A stretch of 64,000 bases of DNA, from assembly GCF_007858275.1 (NCBI RefSeq), contig NZ_VFEV01000026.1, positions 1-64,000 on the forward strand. Direction: 5' to 3'. A program made the translations under genes and the position numbers. The DNA comes from Pseudomonas proteolytica. Lineage in GTDB: Bacteria > Pseudomonadota > Gammaproteobacteria > Pseudomonadales > Pseudomonadaceae. Of the stretch, positions 10,263 to 21,218 are shown in pieces. How positions within the stretch are numbered: position 1 is the stretch's first letter; each line of letters starts with the position of its first letter. The notes beneath the pieces are model-generated. The model did not search any database and was not told where the DNA came from. It worked only from the letters and a program-made list of their open reading frames with translations.

Positions 10263-12701
10263 TCAGGTTGGCTTGGCCTCAGCCAACGCCTGCTGCGCCA
10301 GTTCCTTTTCCGCCTCTTTGAGGTCTTCCTCGCTGATCATCTCGGCAATCGCCCGCAGACGCTCAACCACGCGGGCGTTGACGCTACCCTCGGGGAATTG
10401 CCCTTCTGCATCCGGCTCACCCGCAGGTTCGCCCACCAACAGGCTCAACGCCTCGTCGGCCTGGCGCACGGCATACACATGGAACTGCCCTGCCCGCACG
10501 GCCTGCAAGACCTTCTCATCGAGCATCAACGTCGCGACGTTGGCCTGGGGAATGATCGCGCCCTGCTCGCCCGTCAAGCCACGAGCCTCGCACAGACGGA
10601 AGAAGCCTTCGATCTTCTCGTTGACCCCGCCCACCGCCTGCACTTCGCCGAACTGGTTGATCGAGCCGGTGATGGCAAAGCACTGCTTGAGCGGCGTCTT
10701 CGACAGCGCCGAAATCAACGTGCAGGCCTCGCCCAACGAGGCACTGTCGCCGTCGACGTAACCGTAGGATTGCTCCAGGGCAATGCTCGCGGAGATCGCC
10801 AGGGGGAATTCCTGGGCATAACGGCTGCCCAGGTAACCGGTAAGGATCATCACGCCCTTGGAGTGGATCGGTTGCCCAAGGTTGACCTCGCGCTCGATGT
10901 CGACAATGCCGCTACCGCCCGGGTACACCGTGGCGGAAATCCGCGCCGGCACGCCAAACGCCGAATCACCGACCTCGAGCACAGTCAGCCCGTTGCATTT
11001 ACCCACCGCGGCGCCAGCCGTGTCGATGAGGATGACCCCGGCGAGCATGTCGTCAAGAATCCGCGCAGAGACCCGCCCGGTGCGCGTGGCCTTGGCTTTC
11101 AGGGCACGTTCGATATGCCCGGCGTCGGTGCGTTCGTCGCCTGCCAAGTGGCGGATGAAGTCCGCCTCGCTGACCAGTTGGAACAGGTCGCCAATCCGGG
11201 CCGACAGGCGTGCCTGGTGCTCCGCCAGGCGAGCGCTGTAGGTCGCCAACCGCGCCACGGCATCCGAGGTCAGCGGTGCCATGCCTTCTTCCGAGGTGCG
11301 GGTTTTCAGCAATTGGGCAAATTGCTCCAGGCTCTCATCGACCATCGGGATATCTTCATCGAAATCCACCAGTACCCGGAACATCTCCTGGAAGTCCGGA
11401 TCCAGGTCTTGCAACGTGTAGTACAGCGAACGGGCGCCGATGATGATGACCTTCACCTGCAATGGAATCACTTGCGGGTTGAGGGTCACGGTGGCCAGGC
11501 GGCCCAACTCGCCCAGTGGCGATTCCATCTTCAGCTTGCGTGATTGCAGGGCCCGCTTGAGCGCGTCCCAGACAAACGGCTCGCTGAGCATTTTCTCGGC
11601 TTCCAGGATCAGGAAGCCGCCGTTGGCGCGGTGCAGCGCCCCCGGGCGCAGTTGCCGATAGGTGGTGTAAAGCGCGCCCTGGTCGGTGCTGTACTCGATC
11701 CGGCCGAACAGGTTGTCGTAGGTCGGGTGCGGCTCGAACACCACGGGTGCGCCGCCATTGAGCGCATGGCCCACTACCAGGCTCGGGCAGTACTGCTCTT
11801 CGAGCAGCTTGCGCGCCTGGGCGTCGGTTTTCGCGTCATCCACCAACAACTCGACCACGGTCTTGAGCAGATAGACCTGCATCGCCTGCAGGTAGCCGCA
11901 GACGCCGGCGTTCTCGGCGTACTTCTCCGACAACGGCGCCAGCAGTGGCTGCAAGGCCAGGGTGATGGTCTCTTCGTTGAACTGGCGCATCTGGTTGTTG
12001 GACTCGCGCTTCCACTGCGGCAGGCTGGCGAGTTCTTCGTTGAGGCGTTCTTCGAGCTCGGAAATATCCGTGTGGAAGCGCTCACGATCGGCTTCCGGCA
12101 GTTGCGAGAACTCGGCCTCGTCCAGGGCCTTGCCATCGAGCATCGGGGTAAAGGCGATGTTGGTGCTGTCACGGTACAGCGCCACGTCCTTTTCCAGGGC
12201 CAGGCGCTCGATCACGTCCAACGCACGGTCGTAGCGCTGGTTGAAGGCGCGGTCGATGGCGCTTTTGCGCTGCTGATACGTCGGGTGCTCGAACACCGCC
12301 GGGAACGTGGCGACCAGGTTGTCGATCAGGCCACTGATATCGGCAATGAACGGGGCCGCGCCGCCTGCAGGCAATTCCAGGGCGCGGGGCTCGCGGGGCT
12401 CGTCGAAATTATTGACATAGACCCAGTCTGCCGGGGTCTGCAGGCGCTTGCCTTCGGCCTTGAGGTAGCGTTTGACGAACGAAAAGCGCCCGGTACCGGG
12501 CTCACCCATGACAAACACGTTGTAACCGGGGCGTGGCATCGCCACACCGAACTGCAACGCTTCAACCGCGCGTTCCTGGCCAAGCACACCGCGAAAGGGC
12601 TCCAAGTCATTGGTGGTCGAGAAGCTGAACTGTTCAGCGGAGAAAGGACGAGTCAGCGCTTCGGGCGCTAGACGCAAGCTGGCAGCAACAGGATCAGGCA
12701 T
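10263..12701 (-). CDS. Lon-like ATP-dependent protease (AAA_32/LonB type)
   Basis: An 812-residue AAA+ protease. The ATP site is MGEPGTGRFS (residues about 65-74), with Arg in place of the Walker A Lys, which is usual in this Lon-related family. The C-terminal S16 peptidase domain carries the Ser/Lys dyad: Ser near 652 in GYVDGDSASLGEA and Lys near 695 in GGVNEKIEGFF. A coiled-coil middle region (about 160-260) separates N-terminal and ATPase parts. It corresponds to PA4576 by synteny. It is distinct from Lon1 (no N-terminal LAN domain) and probably degrades selected or damaged proteins in the cytoplasm. Confidence 0.9.
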   Translation of the reverse strand: MPDPVAASLRLAPEALTRPFSAEQFSFSTTNDLEPFRGVLGQERAVEALQFGVAMPRPGYNVFVMGEPGTGRFSFVKRYLKAEGKRLQTPADWVYVNNFDEPREPRALELPAGGAAPFIADISGLIDNLVATFPAVFEHPTYQQRKSAIDRAFNQRYDRALDVIERLALEKDVALYRDSTNIAFTPMLDGKALDEAEFSQLPEADRERFHTDISELEERLNEELASLPQWKRESNNQMRQFNEETITLALQPLLAPLSEKYAENAGVCGYLQAMQVYLLKTVVELLVDDAKTDAQARKLLEEQYCPSLVVGHALNGGAPVVFEPHPTYDNLFGRIEYSTDQGALYTTYRQLRPGALHRANGGFLILEAEKMLSEPFVWDALKRALQSRKLKMESPLGELGRLATVTLNPQVIPLQVKVIIIGARSLYYTLQDLDPDFQEMFRVLVDFDEDIPMVDESLEQFAQLLKTRTSEEGMAPLTSDAVARLATYSARLAEHQARLSARIGDLFQLVSEADFIRHLAGDERTDAGHIERALKAKATRTGRVSARILDDMLAGVILIDTAGAAVGKCNGLTVLEVGDSAFGVPARISATVYPGGSGIVDIEREVNLGQPIHSKGVMILTGYLGSRYAQEFPLAISASIALEQSYGYVDGDSASLGEACTLISALSKTPLKQCFAITGSINQFGEVQAVGGVNEKIEGFFRLCEARGLTGEQGAIIPQANVATLMLDEKVLQAVRAGQFHVYAVRQADEALSLLVGEPAGEPDAEGQFPEGSVNARVVERLRAIAEMISEEDLKEAEKELAQQALAEAKPT

Positions 12702-12966
12702 CGGGCTTCCTTACATCAGGCGGGGCAATGGCGGCATTCTGGCGCCGTGCGTAGCTGGCTGGCAAGGCACGACTGAGGTAAAGCATAGACACGGGATGCG
12801 GCGTGCAAAAAAACCGGTCTGCATTGATTGTTTTACAAAAACCCACGGAACCCTTGGAACATGCCTAAACTCCAAACTGCGCGGGTTGGACTAATAACTG
12901 GCCCCTAGGGCGCCGTGAGGCGCCTGAACCCTTGTCCATTGGTTTGCACACTAAGAGAACAAAGCT

Positions 12967-13455
12967 ATGAAACGGATCCTTCTCGGTACTCTCTTCACCG
13001 TTGTCTCCCTCAATGCAATGGCCGAAGCGCCAGGTGGCCCGAACTGCGGTTGGGGCAACATGCTGTTCGAAGGCCAGCGCGGCACGCCGGCCCACTTCCT
13101 GGCCTCCACCACCAACGGCACCTCCGGTAACGCCACGTTCGGCATGACCTCGGGCACCAACGGTTGCAGCACCAACAGCGCGCTGACTTACGGCGGCAAA
13201 TCGTGGATTGCCATGAATGGCATGATGAACGAGCTGTCCGAAGACATGGCCAAAGGCAATGGCGAAGCGCTGACCACCTATGCCGTGGTCCTGGGCGTTG
13301 CTCCAGAGGATCGTGATCACTTCGCAGCAGTGACTCACGAACACTTCCAGCAGATCTTCAGCAAGGCTGACGTAACCGCAGAAGACGTGCACTCCAACAC
13401 CATCGCTGTTCTCAAAGGCGATGCCCGCCTGGCGAAATACGCCACCCAGGCTTAA
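12967..13455 (+). CDS. DUF3015 family exported protein
   Basis: A 162-residue protein with a signal peptide (MKRILLGTLFTVVSLNAMA). The mature start is PGGPNCGWGNMLFEGQRG, followed by STTNGTSGNATFGMTSGTNGC, the Cys/Gly/Thr-rich region typical of DUF3015. The two Cys in CGWGNM and TNGC may form a disulphide. Predicted periplasmic; function unknown. It has its own downstream terminator, so it is probably monocistronic. It matches PA4578 by order. Confidence 0.87.
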   Translation: MKRILLGTLFTVVSLNAMAEAPGGPNCGWGNMLFEGQRGTPAHFLASTTNGTSGNATFGMTSGTNGCSTNSALTYGGKSWIAMNGMMNELSEDMAKGNGEALTTYAVVLGVAPEDRDHFAAVTHEHFQQIFSKADVTAEDVHSNTIAVLKGDARLAKYATQA

Positions 13456-13465
13456 GCTCGACCTG

Positions 13466-13499
13466 CCCGCGCCCTTATCCGGCGCGGGTTTTGTTTTTT
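13466..13499 (+). terminator. Terminator after the DUF3015 gene
   Basis: Perfect arms CCCGCGCC and GGCGCGGG with a 7-base loop, followed by TTTTGTTTTTT. Confidence 0.9.
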
Positions 13500-13547
13500 G
13501 GACCTGCCCGCTTTGGGTCTTTATTTATTCCGACTTAAGTTGCCCCT

Positions 13548-15401
13548 ATGCTCAAACGCCTTGCCTACCTGGCACTCTTCGCATGCGCCCCGCTATCTGC
13601 GGCGCCGCATCTTGATGATCAACGTTTGCAGCAACTGGCCAATGATCCGTTCTGGCTTTCGCTGGGGCACTACGAAGCCGGCAAGATCAGCGGTTGGCGC
13701 AGCTATGTCAGCGACCAGAAATTTTTCATCGCCAAAGACGGTGCCCATCACCCGGACGCCGAGCTCAAGGCCACCGTAGAGGCGTTGTACGCCCCGGCCA
13801 GCCTTGGCGAAAAACACACCCAATGCGTGTACCCGGCCCGCACCCGCTGGCTCAAAGACCAGTTGCAGCTGAGCGACCTGCCGCCCGTGGACTGCGCCGA
13901 GTTCAAGCAATGGTTCAAGGACGTCGCGCCCCACAGCGCGGTGATGATCTTCCCGGCGGCCTATCTCAACAGCCCGTCCTCGATGTTCGGCCATACCTTG
14001 CTGCGCATCGACCAGGCCGACGTACAAAGCAACAAGACTGCCCTACTCAGCTACGCGATCAATTTCGGCGCCTACATTGAAGGCTCGGACAACAGCATCC
14101 TCTACGCCTGGAAAGGCCTGATGGGCGGTTACCCAGGGCTGTTTGCCCTGGTGCCCTACCAGGAAAAACTCTCGGAATACCGTAGCCTGGAGAACCGCGA
14201 CCTGTGGGAATACCGCCTGAACCTGACCCAGGTCGAAACCGAGCGCATGGTCGAGCACGTGTGGGAGCTCAAGCAGATCCAGTTCGACTACTTCTTCTTC
14301 GATGAAAACTGCTCGTACCGCCTGCTGGAACTGCTGCAAGTGGCGCGCCCCGGCCTGCGCCTGACCGAACAGTTCCCGCTGACTGCCATTCCTACCGACA
14401 CCGTAAAAGCGGTGAAGGACGCCGGCCTGGTGGAAAAAATCGATTACCGCCCGTCCCGTGAACGGGAGTTGCTGGAGCGCGCCAAGCCCCTGGGCAGCGA
14501 CGAGCAACAATGGGTGCTGAAGATCAGCGATGACCAGAAACAACTGCAAGACCCAACGTTCAAAAGCCTGGGCAAAGACCGCCAGGCCCTGATCATCGAC
14601 GCTGCCTACCGCCTTGGCCGCTACCGTGCCAACGGCCTGGAGCGCGACAGCGAGCGCTCCCAGCGCAGTTTCGAGTTGCTGCGGGCAATCAACCAGAACC
14701 CGGCGCCCGACCTCCAGATCGATCGCCCTGGCCTGCCGGAAAACGGCCATGAGTCGCGCACCTGGCAAGCAGGCATCGGCACCCGTGGCGACAAGGCCTT
14801 CGGCGAATACGGCCTGCGCATGGCTTACCACGACCTCAACGACAACGCCGAAGGCTTCCCCCTGGGCGCGCAGATTGAAATCCTGCAGATGAAACTGCGC
14901 CAGTACGAAGGTAACAACTGGCAACTGCAGCAACTGGACCTGGCGACCATCCGCTCCCTGACCCCGCGCAATGAGCTGCTGCAGCCGTTGTCCTGGCAAG
15001 TCACCGGCGGCCTTGAGCGAGTACCGGGCAAACATGACGACGAAACCCTGGTCAGCCACGTCAATGGCGGCGCCGGCGGCACCTGGCAACTGCACGACGA
15101 CATGCTCGGTTTTGCCCTCGGCACCGTGCGCGTGGAACATAACAACGACTTCAGCGAATTCATCTCCCCGGCGGCCGGCTTCAACACTGGTGTCTTGTGG
15201 AAAAACCCGCTGGGCAACCTCAGCCTGGAGGCCAAGGGCGACTTCTTCACCAATGGCGAAGTACGCCGTAGTATCAGCCTGAATCAGCAGTGGGAAGTGT
15301 CACGTAACCTCGGCGTACGCCTGAGCGCACAACGCGAGTTCAGCCACATGGCCACGCCGGTGAACGAAGTGATGCTGGAAGTGAAGTGGTATCACTATTG
15401 A
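13548..15401 (+). CDS. DUF4105 domain exported protein
   Basis: A 617-residue protein with a signal peptide (MLKRLAYLALFACAPLSA). The central DUF4105 region contains FPAAYLNSPSSMFGHTLLRID and FFFDENCSYRLLELL, where conserved His and Cys suggest a papain-like (NlpC/P60-related) fold. The C-terminal third is beta-rich and ends in a conserved YHY, possibly a barrel or outer-membrane part. Catalytic activity has not been shown for the family to my knowledge. Matches PA4579 by synteny. Confidence 0.85.
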   Translation: MLKRLAYLALFACAPLSAAPHLDDQRLQQLANDPFWLSLGHYEAGKISGWRSYVSDQKFFIAKDGAHHPDAELKATVEALYAPASLGEKHTQCVYPARTRWLKDQLQLSDLPPVDCAEFKQWFKDVAPHSAVMIFPAAYLNSPSSMFGHTLLRIDQADVQSNKTALLSYAINFGAYIEGSDNSILYAWKGLMGGYPGLFALVPYQEKLSEYRSLENRDLWEYRLNLTQVETERMVEHVWELKQIQFDYFFFDENCSYRLLELLQVARPGLRLTEQFPLTAIPTDTVKAVKDAGLVEKIDYRPSRERELLERAKPLGSDEQQWVLKISDDQKQLQDPTFKSLGKDRQALIIDAAYRLGRYRANGLERDSERSQRSFELLRAINQNPAPDLQIDRPGLPENGHESRTWQAGIGTRGDKAFGEYGLRMAYHDLNDNAEGFPLGAQIEILQMKLRQYEGNNWQLQQLDLATIRSLTPRNELLQPLSWQVTGGLERVPGKHDDETLVSHVNGGAGGTWQLHDDMLGFALGTVRVEHNNDFSEFISPAAGFNTGVLWKNPLGNLSLEAKGDFFTNGEVRRSISLNQQWEVSRNLGVRLSAQREFSHMATPVNEVMLEVKWYHY

Positions 15402-15429
15402 CCCGGCGCAAAACCCACTGAAACTCCAG

Positions 15430-15519
15430 TGTGGGAGCGGGCTTGCCCGCGATGGAGGAGTATCAGTCGCCGGATAGATTGACTGAAGCACCGCTTTCGC
15501 GAGCAAGCCCGCTCCCACA
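15430..15519. repeat. REP doublet
   Basis: TGTGGGAGCGGGCTTGCCCG ... GCGAGCAAGCCCGCTCCCAC in inverted orientation, between the DUF4105 gene and the chorismate mutase gene. Confidence 0.92.
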
Positions 15520-15563
15520 TTTTTAGTCCGTGTTTACCCCATACCTACAGGAGTTCTAACGAC

Positions 15564-15866
15564 ATGGCCGTCACCTGCACCACCCTTGAACAAGTCCGGG
15601 AAAACATCGACCGCCTGGACCGCCAGATCGTCGCCCTGCTGGCCGAACGCGGCAGTTTCGTCTCCCAGGCCGCGCGCTTCAAAAAAGACAGCGATGGCGT
15701 CAAGGCTCCCCAGCGTGTCGAACAAGTCATCAACAAGGTTCGCGAGCTATCGCACACCCTTGGCGCCAACCCCGACGTCACTGAACAGGTGTACCGGGCG
15801 ATGATCAGCGCATTCATCCAGCAGGAATTGGCCGAACACGCCGCTCTCACCCAACCCACGACATAA
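15564..15866 (+). CDS. Chorismate mutase, AroQ fold (or isochorismate-pyruvate lyase relative)
   Basis: A 100-residue all-helical protein of the AroQ class: LEQVRENIDRLDRQIVALLAERGSFVSQAARFKKD, then RVEQVINKVRELSHTLGANPDVTEQVYRAMISAFIQQE. The residues Arg, Arg, Lys and Gln expected in the active site are in their normal places. It may convert chorismate to prephenate. PchB, the isochorismate lyase of pyochelin synthesis, has the same fold, and no salicylate genes are nearby. No signal peptide, so cytoplasmic. Good AGGAG ribosome binding site. Confidence 0.83.
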   Translation: MAVTCTTLEQVRENIDRLDRQIVALLAERGSFVSQAARFKKDSDGVKAPQRVEQVINKVRELSHTLGANPDVTEQVYRAMISAFIQQELAEHAALTQPTT

Positions 15867-15872
15867 CCCCCT

Positions 15873-15891
15873 GTGGCAAGCGGGCTTGCCA
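15873..15891. repeat. Short REP-like hairpin
   Basis: TGGCAAG and CTTGCCA around a CGGG loop just after the chorismate mutase stop. Probably a half REP; it may act as a transcript end. Confidence 0.55.
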
Positions 15892-15998
15892 CCAAAAATA
15901 TGTCGTCCAAACAAATAGCTCACCCAGCTTTCACATCTCCCCGACGAATCCCCTTCTAGACTTCCCTTATCAGCCGCTCAACGGCCGGGGAGTATGAG

Positions 15999-16355
15999 AT
16001 GTGGCGGTTCGCTGTGATGCTGGGCGTGGTGATGGCGCTTTCAGGGTGCCAGACCACCCACGAGGAGTTGCTGGCCAGGGGTTATCCACCGGCCTTCGCC
16101 GACGGTTTTGAGGATGGCTGCGGCAGTGGGCGCCAGGCGGCCGGGGTGATCACTGGGGTGTTTCGCAAGGACGTCCCACGCTATGTGAAGGACCGCACCT
16201 ACGCCGAAGGCTGGGAGGATGGCTTTCGCCAGTGCAAGGCCATGCGCGAGAGCGAGGACCAGCAGGACTACCGGGAGCGCCACTGGGACGAGCGCGAGCG
16301 CGCCTGGCAGCAAGAGAAGGACCGCGACGCCGCACGGGCCTATCGCAGCCAATAA
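15999..16355 (+). CDS. Small lipoprotein
   Basis: A 118-residue protein, MWRFAVMLGVVMALSGCQTT, with a lipobox LSGC and lipidated Cys at 17. The mature part holds two related segments, GYPPAFADGFEDGCGSGRQA and RTYAEGWEDGFRQCKAM, and a highly charged C-terminal helix (about 85-118). Predicted lipid-anchored in the envelope. I know no function for this family. Confidence 0.8.
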   Translation: MWRFAVMLGVVMALSGCQTTHEELLARGYPPAFADGFEDGCGSGRQAAGVITGVFRKDVPRYVKDRTYAEGWEDGFRQCKAMRESEDQQDYRERHWDERERAWQQEKDRDAARAYRSQ

Positions 16356-16361
16356 CACCTC

Positions 16362-16403
16362 TGTAGGAACTGGCGTGCCAGCGATGGCAAGCCAGTTCCT
16401 ACA
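16362..16403. repeat. REP doublet, short
   Basis: CTGTAGGAACTGGC and GCCAGTTCCTACAG arms with a 14-base centre, between two convergent genes. Confidence 0.8.
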
Positions 16404-16421
16404 GTGGATCAGCGTTATGGC

Positions 16422-17816
<1,395 letters not shown>

Positions 17817-17944
17817 TCATGTCGCACCGCGACAGGGCAAAATGTCGCTTTTGTGAATTTAAATGGTGCATTGGATATAAATAACCCTGATTTTCTGCCC
17901 CCTAACAGGGATTTCAACTCGGGGAATGCACCAATAGTTAAACC

Positions 17945-18030
17945 GCTATCGCAGGCAAGCCAGCTCCCACATTTGATCGTGTTGTAGCGCAGGTACTCGA
18001 TCTAATGTGGGAGCTGGCTTGCCTGCGATG
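17945..18030. repeat. REP doublet, reversed orientation
   Basis: CTATCGCAGGCAAGCCAGCT then AGCTGGCTTGCCTGCGATGA: the same family as other doublets but with the two copies in the opposite mutual orientation. Confidence 0.88.
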
Positions 18031-18060
18031 AAGTCACCTCGGCGTACCTGAAATGCGCCC

Positions 18061-18091
18061 AAAAAAAACGGAGCCCGAAGGCTCCGCTTTT
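18061..18091 (-). terminator. Terminator after ettA
   Basis: CGGAGCC and GGCTCCG arms with a short loop, with eight A on the plus strand giving a strong U-run on the minus-strand transcript. Confidence 0.88.
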
Positions 18092-18108
18092 CAAACCACC
18101 GACCCGAT

Positions 18109-19773
18109 TCAGGCCAGTTTCTTGTGCCGTACACGATGCGGCTGGGCAGCCGCTTCGCCCAGGCGCTTCTTGCGATCGGCTTCGTACTCGGTGTAGTTGC
18201 CTTCGAAGAACACTGCTTGCGAGTCATCTTCGTACGCGAGGATGTGTGTCGCCACGCGGTCAAGGAACCACCGATCGTGAGAGATCACAATCGCGGCGCC
18301 CGGGAAGTCCAGCAGGGCTTCTTCCAGGGAACGCAGGGTTTCAACGTCGAGGTCGTTGGACGGTTCGTCGAGCAGCAGGACGTTGCCGCCCTCTTTCAGG
18401 GTCAGGGCCAGGTGCAAGCGACCACGCTCACCACCGGACAGGTCCTTGACGAACTTCTGCTGGTCGCCACCCTTGAAGTTGAAGCGGCCGACATAGGTGC
18501 GCGACGGGATTTCATAGTTGCCGATGCGGATCTGGTCGGAACCGTCGGAAATCTGCTGGAACACTGTCTTGCTGCCGTCGAGGTCTTCGCGGCTCTGGTC
18601 GACGCAGGCCAGTTGCACGGTTTCGCCGACTTCGATGGTGCCCGAATCCGGTTGCTCCTTGCCCATCAGCATGCGGAACAGCGTGGATTTACCCGCACCG
18701 TTACCACCGATCACGCCAACGATGGCGCCTTTAGGCATGGAGAACGACAGGTTGTCGATCAGCACGCGGTCGCCATAGCCTTTGCAGACGTTCTTGAACT
18801 CGATGACCTTGTCACCCAGGCGCGGACCGGCCGGGATGTAGATTTCGTTGGTCTCGCTGCGCTTCTGGAATTCCTGGGACTGCATTTCCTCGAAGCGTTG
18901 CAGACGGGCCTTGGATTTCGACTGACGGGCCTTGGCGCCTTTGCGCACCCACTCCAGCTCGTCTTTCATGGCCTTTTCATGGGCCGACTGCTGCTTGGAT
19001 TCAGCGGCCAGACGGTCGGACTTGGCTTCCAGCCAACCGGAGTAGTTGCCCTCGTAAGGGATACCCGCGCCACGGTCGAGTTCCAGGATCCAGCCGGCGA
19101 CGTTGTCCAGGAAGTACCGGTCGTGCGTGATCGCAACCACGGTGCCCGGGAAGTCATGGAGGAAGTGTTCCAGCCAGGCCACGGAGTCGGCGTCCAAGTG
19201 GTTGGTCGGTTCGTCGAGCAGCAGCATGTCGGGGGCCGAGAGCAGCAGGCGGCACAAGGCCACGCGGCGCTTTTCACCACCGGACAGGTGCTCGACCTTG
19301 GCGTCCCACGCCGGCAGGCGCAGCGCATCAGCGGCGACTTCCAGCTGGCGTTCCAGGTTGTGACCGTCACCGGCCTGCAGGATGGCTTCGAGCTTGGCCT
19401 GTTCGGCGGCCAGTTTGTCGAAGTCGGCATCCGGCTCGGCGTAGGCGGCATAGACCTCGTCCAGGCGGGCCTGGGCGTCCTTGATGACGCTGACGGCTTC
19501 CTCGACCACTTCACGCACGGTCTTGGACGGATCCAGGATCGGCTCTTGCGGCAGGTAGCCGATGTTCAGTTCGGGCATCGGGCGGGCTTCGCCTTCGAAC
19601 TCGGTGTCGACGCCAGCCATGATTTTCAGGAGCGTGGACTTACCCGAACCGTTGAGGCCGAGCACACCGATCTTGGCGCCCGGGAAAAAGGACAACGAAA
19701 TGTTTTTCAGGATTTCCCGCTTCGGTGGAACAACTTTGCCCAACCGATGCATGGTGAAAACGTATTGAGCCAA
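18109..19773 (-). CDS. ettA: Energy-dependent translational throttle protein EttA (ABC-F)
   Basis: An ABC-F ATPase that binds the ribosomal E site and gates the first elongation steps by energy state. Two ABC cassettes: GLNGSGKST, HLSGGEKRRVALCRLLL, LLLDEPTNHLDA; then GGNGAGKST, LSGGERGRLHLA, LLLDEPSNDLD. The linker (about 245-305) is helical and charged. No membrane domain. The start is taken as TTG at 19773, giving AQYVFTMHRLGKVVPPKRE and the family's usual 554 residues, with GAGGT eight bases upstream; an ATG 22 codons further up has no family similarity. Matches PA4595. Confidence 0.95.
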   Translation of the reverse strand: MAQYVFTMHRLGKVVPPKREILKNISLSFFPGAKIGVLGLNGSGKSTLLKIMAGVDTEFEGEARPMPELNIGYLPQEPILDPSKTVREVVEEAVSVIKDAQARLDEVYAAYAEPDADFDKLAAEQAKLEAILQAGDGHNLERQLEVAADALRLPAWDAKVEHLSGGEKRRVALCRLLLSAPDMLLLDEPTNHLDADSVAWLEHFLHDFPGTVVAITHDRYFLDNVAGWILELDRGAGIPYEGNYSGWLEAKSDRLAAESKQQSAHEKAMKDELEWVRKGAKARQSKSKARLQRFEEMQSQEFQKRSETNEIYIPAGPRLGDKVIEFKNVCKGYGDRVLIDNLSFSMPKGAIVGVIGGNGAGKSTLFRMLMGKEQPDSGTIEVGETVQLACVDQSREDLDGSKTVFQQISDGSDQIRIGNYEIPSRTYVGRFNFKGGDQQKFVKDLSGGERGRLHLALTLKEGGNVLLLDEPSNDLDVETLRSLEEALLDFPGAAIVISHDRWFLDRVATHILAYEDDSQAVFFEGNYTEYEADRKKRLGEAAAQPHRVRHKKLA

Positions 19774-19894
19774 AATATGGACCTCGTAAAAAGATGAGAA
19801 CAGGGCCTGCGTAGCGGCATGGCGCTGTACGTAGCACATCGAATGATCAAGGTTAACCTAAGTCAGCGGCGGCGGGCAGGTTGACAGGTGCTTT

Positions 19895-21091
19895 TCAGCC
19901 GCGCTTTTTCCTGCTGTAGGCCAGATAGAACACAAACCCCAGCGCCAACCCCCAAAATGAAGAAGACACATGGAAGAAGTCGGGGAAATACACGGTGATC
20001 ATCAAGGTGGCGACAGCCGGGTAATAAAGATCACTTTTGAGCGCGTCCCTCAGGGCGTCCGCCAGCGTGCTGAACAATGCCAGTGCAGCCAGCGCCAGCA
20101 CAACCGCCGAAGGAATGACCGATAACAGGCTCACCAACCCGGCGGCAAAGAACGCCATGACCCAGTAACTGATGCCCGCCGCACAACTGGCGATATACCG
20201 CTGCGACTTGTCTTCGCAGGCCAAGGGCCCGGCACACATGGCCGCCGTCAGCGCCGCCAGGTTGAGATTGTGGCAGCCGAACAGGGAGGCACAACTGGTG
20301 GCGAATCCGGTGACGAACAGCATCCCGGGGAAATGGCTGGTGTAGCCGTTATTACGCAAAATCAGATAGCCGGGAATATTCTGTGAAAACAACGTGACCA
20401 CAAACAGTGGGATGGACAGGTTGATAAACGAGGACAAGGTGAAGACCGGCACTACCCACTCAAACGTCAGGGCTGAAGCCTCCACCACCGGTGCCAGCGG
20501 TGGCTGGAGCAGGAAATAGGCAAATAGCGCGCAAAGCGTCACCGGCAAGGCGAATAACGGTTTGAAGATAAACAGCACCAACCAAAGGGCGGCCACCACT
20601 CCCATGATCAAGGGGTAGCGCTCAAAGGCCGGTACAAACGAGGTGGACAGTGAGAGCAAAACCCCCGCCAGCATCGCCGATGACAGGCTGGCGGGTATTT
20701 TTTCAATATAGCGGGCAATGTTCGGTACCACGGCCAGCGCCAGCATCAGTACCCCGGACATGAAAAAGGCACCGACTGCTTCACCAAACCCAACCAGGGG
20801 CTGGTTATACCCAAGCAGGATCGCCGACCCCGGTGTCGACCACGCAAACGCGTACGGCTTTCGGGTTAACAAGGAGTAGGCGATCCCCAGCCCTCCCTGA
20901 AACAGACACAGGACCGCCAGGGCGCTGACCGCCTGGCTGGGTGAAGCCCCTACGTTGTAAAAACCCTGCAGCACAATAAAAAAAGTACTGATAAACCCTA
21001 TCAGCGCTGCACTCGCTCCTGTGCTGATCAGGCTCCACCAAGCCACGGGTAGGCCACTGCGCGCACTCCATCGCTTGCTTGAAACACTCAT
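19895..21091 (-). CDS. BenE-family (benzoate-type) membrane transporter
   Basis: A 398-residue inner-membrane protein with about 11-12 hydrophobic segments and the BenE signatures PGSAILLGYNQP and LFGCHNLNLAALTAAMCAGP. The family imports benzoate or related aromatic or other organic anions by proton symport, but no benzoate catabolic genes are nearby, so the substrate is open. The start MSVSSKRWSARSG has a GAGGTGG ribosome binding site. It is divergent from the GntR gene of the accessory operon and shares the intergenic palindrome, so the two may be co-regulated. Confidence 0.85.
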   Translation of the reverse strand: MSVSSKRWSARSGLPVAWWSLISTGASAALIGFISTFFIVLQGFYNVGASPSQAVSALAVLCLFQGGLGIAYSLLTRKPYAFAWSTPGSAILLGYNQPLVGFGEAVGAFFMSGVLMLALAVVPNIARYIEKIPASLSSAMLAGVLLSLSTSFVPAFERYPLIMGVVAALWLVLFIFKPLFALPVTLCALFAYFLLQPPLAPVVEASALTFEWVVPVFTLSSFINLSIPLFVVTLFSQNIPGYLILRNNGYTSHFPGMLFVTGFATSCASLFGCHNLNLAALTAAMCAGPLACEDKSQRYIASCAAGISYWVMAFFAAGLVSLLSVIPSAVVLALAALALFSTLADALRDALKSDLYYPAVATLMITVYFPDFFHVSSSFWGLALGFVFYLAYSRKKRG

Positions 21092-21163
21092 CACCGCCAC
21101 CTCGCTTGTCGACTTTTCGAGCCGTGACAGGAACAAACTTGCACAATCGAAAATACGATGCTA

Positions 21164-21188
21164 AACCAATATCCAATGGATATTGGTT
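21164..21188. promoter_or_regulatory. Perfect 11-3-11 operator-like palindrome
   Basis: Arms AACCAATATCC and GGATATTGGTT are exact reverse complements around AAT. It sits midway between the BenE-type gene (start 21091) and the GntR gene (start 21219), the expected place for a GntR-family operator controlling both directions. Confidence 0.7.
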
Positions 21189-21218
21189 GCTTCGTCTGAA
21201 TAGTAGTGAGTAGTAGAT

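Noticed and set aside
10263-12701. Inactive ATPase because Walker A has Arg instead of Lys
   Set aside because: The GTGR version is, to my knowledge, normal for this Lon-like family, so it is not evidence of decay.
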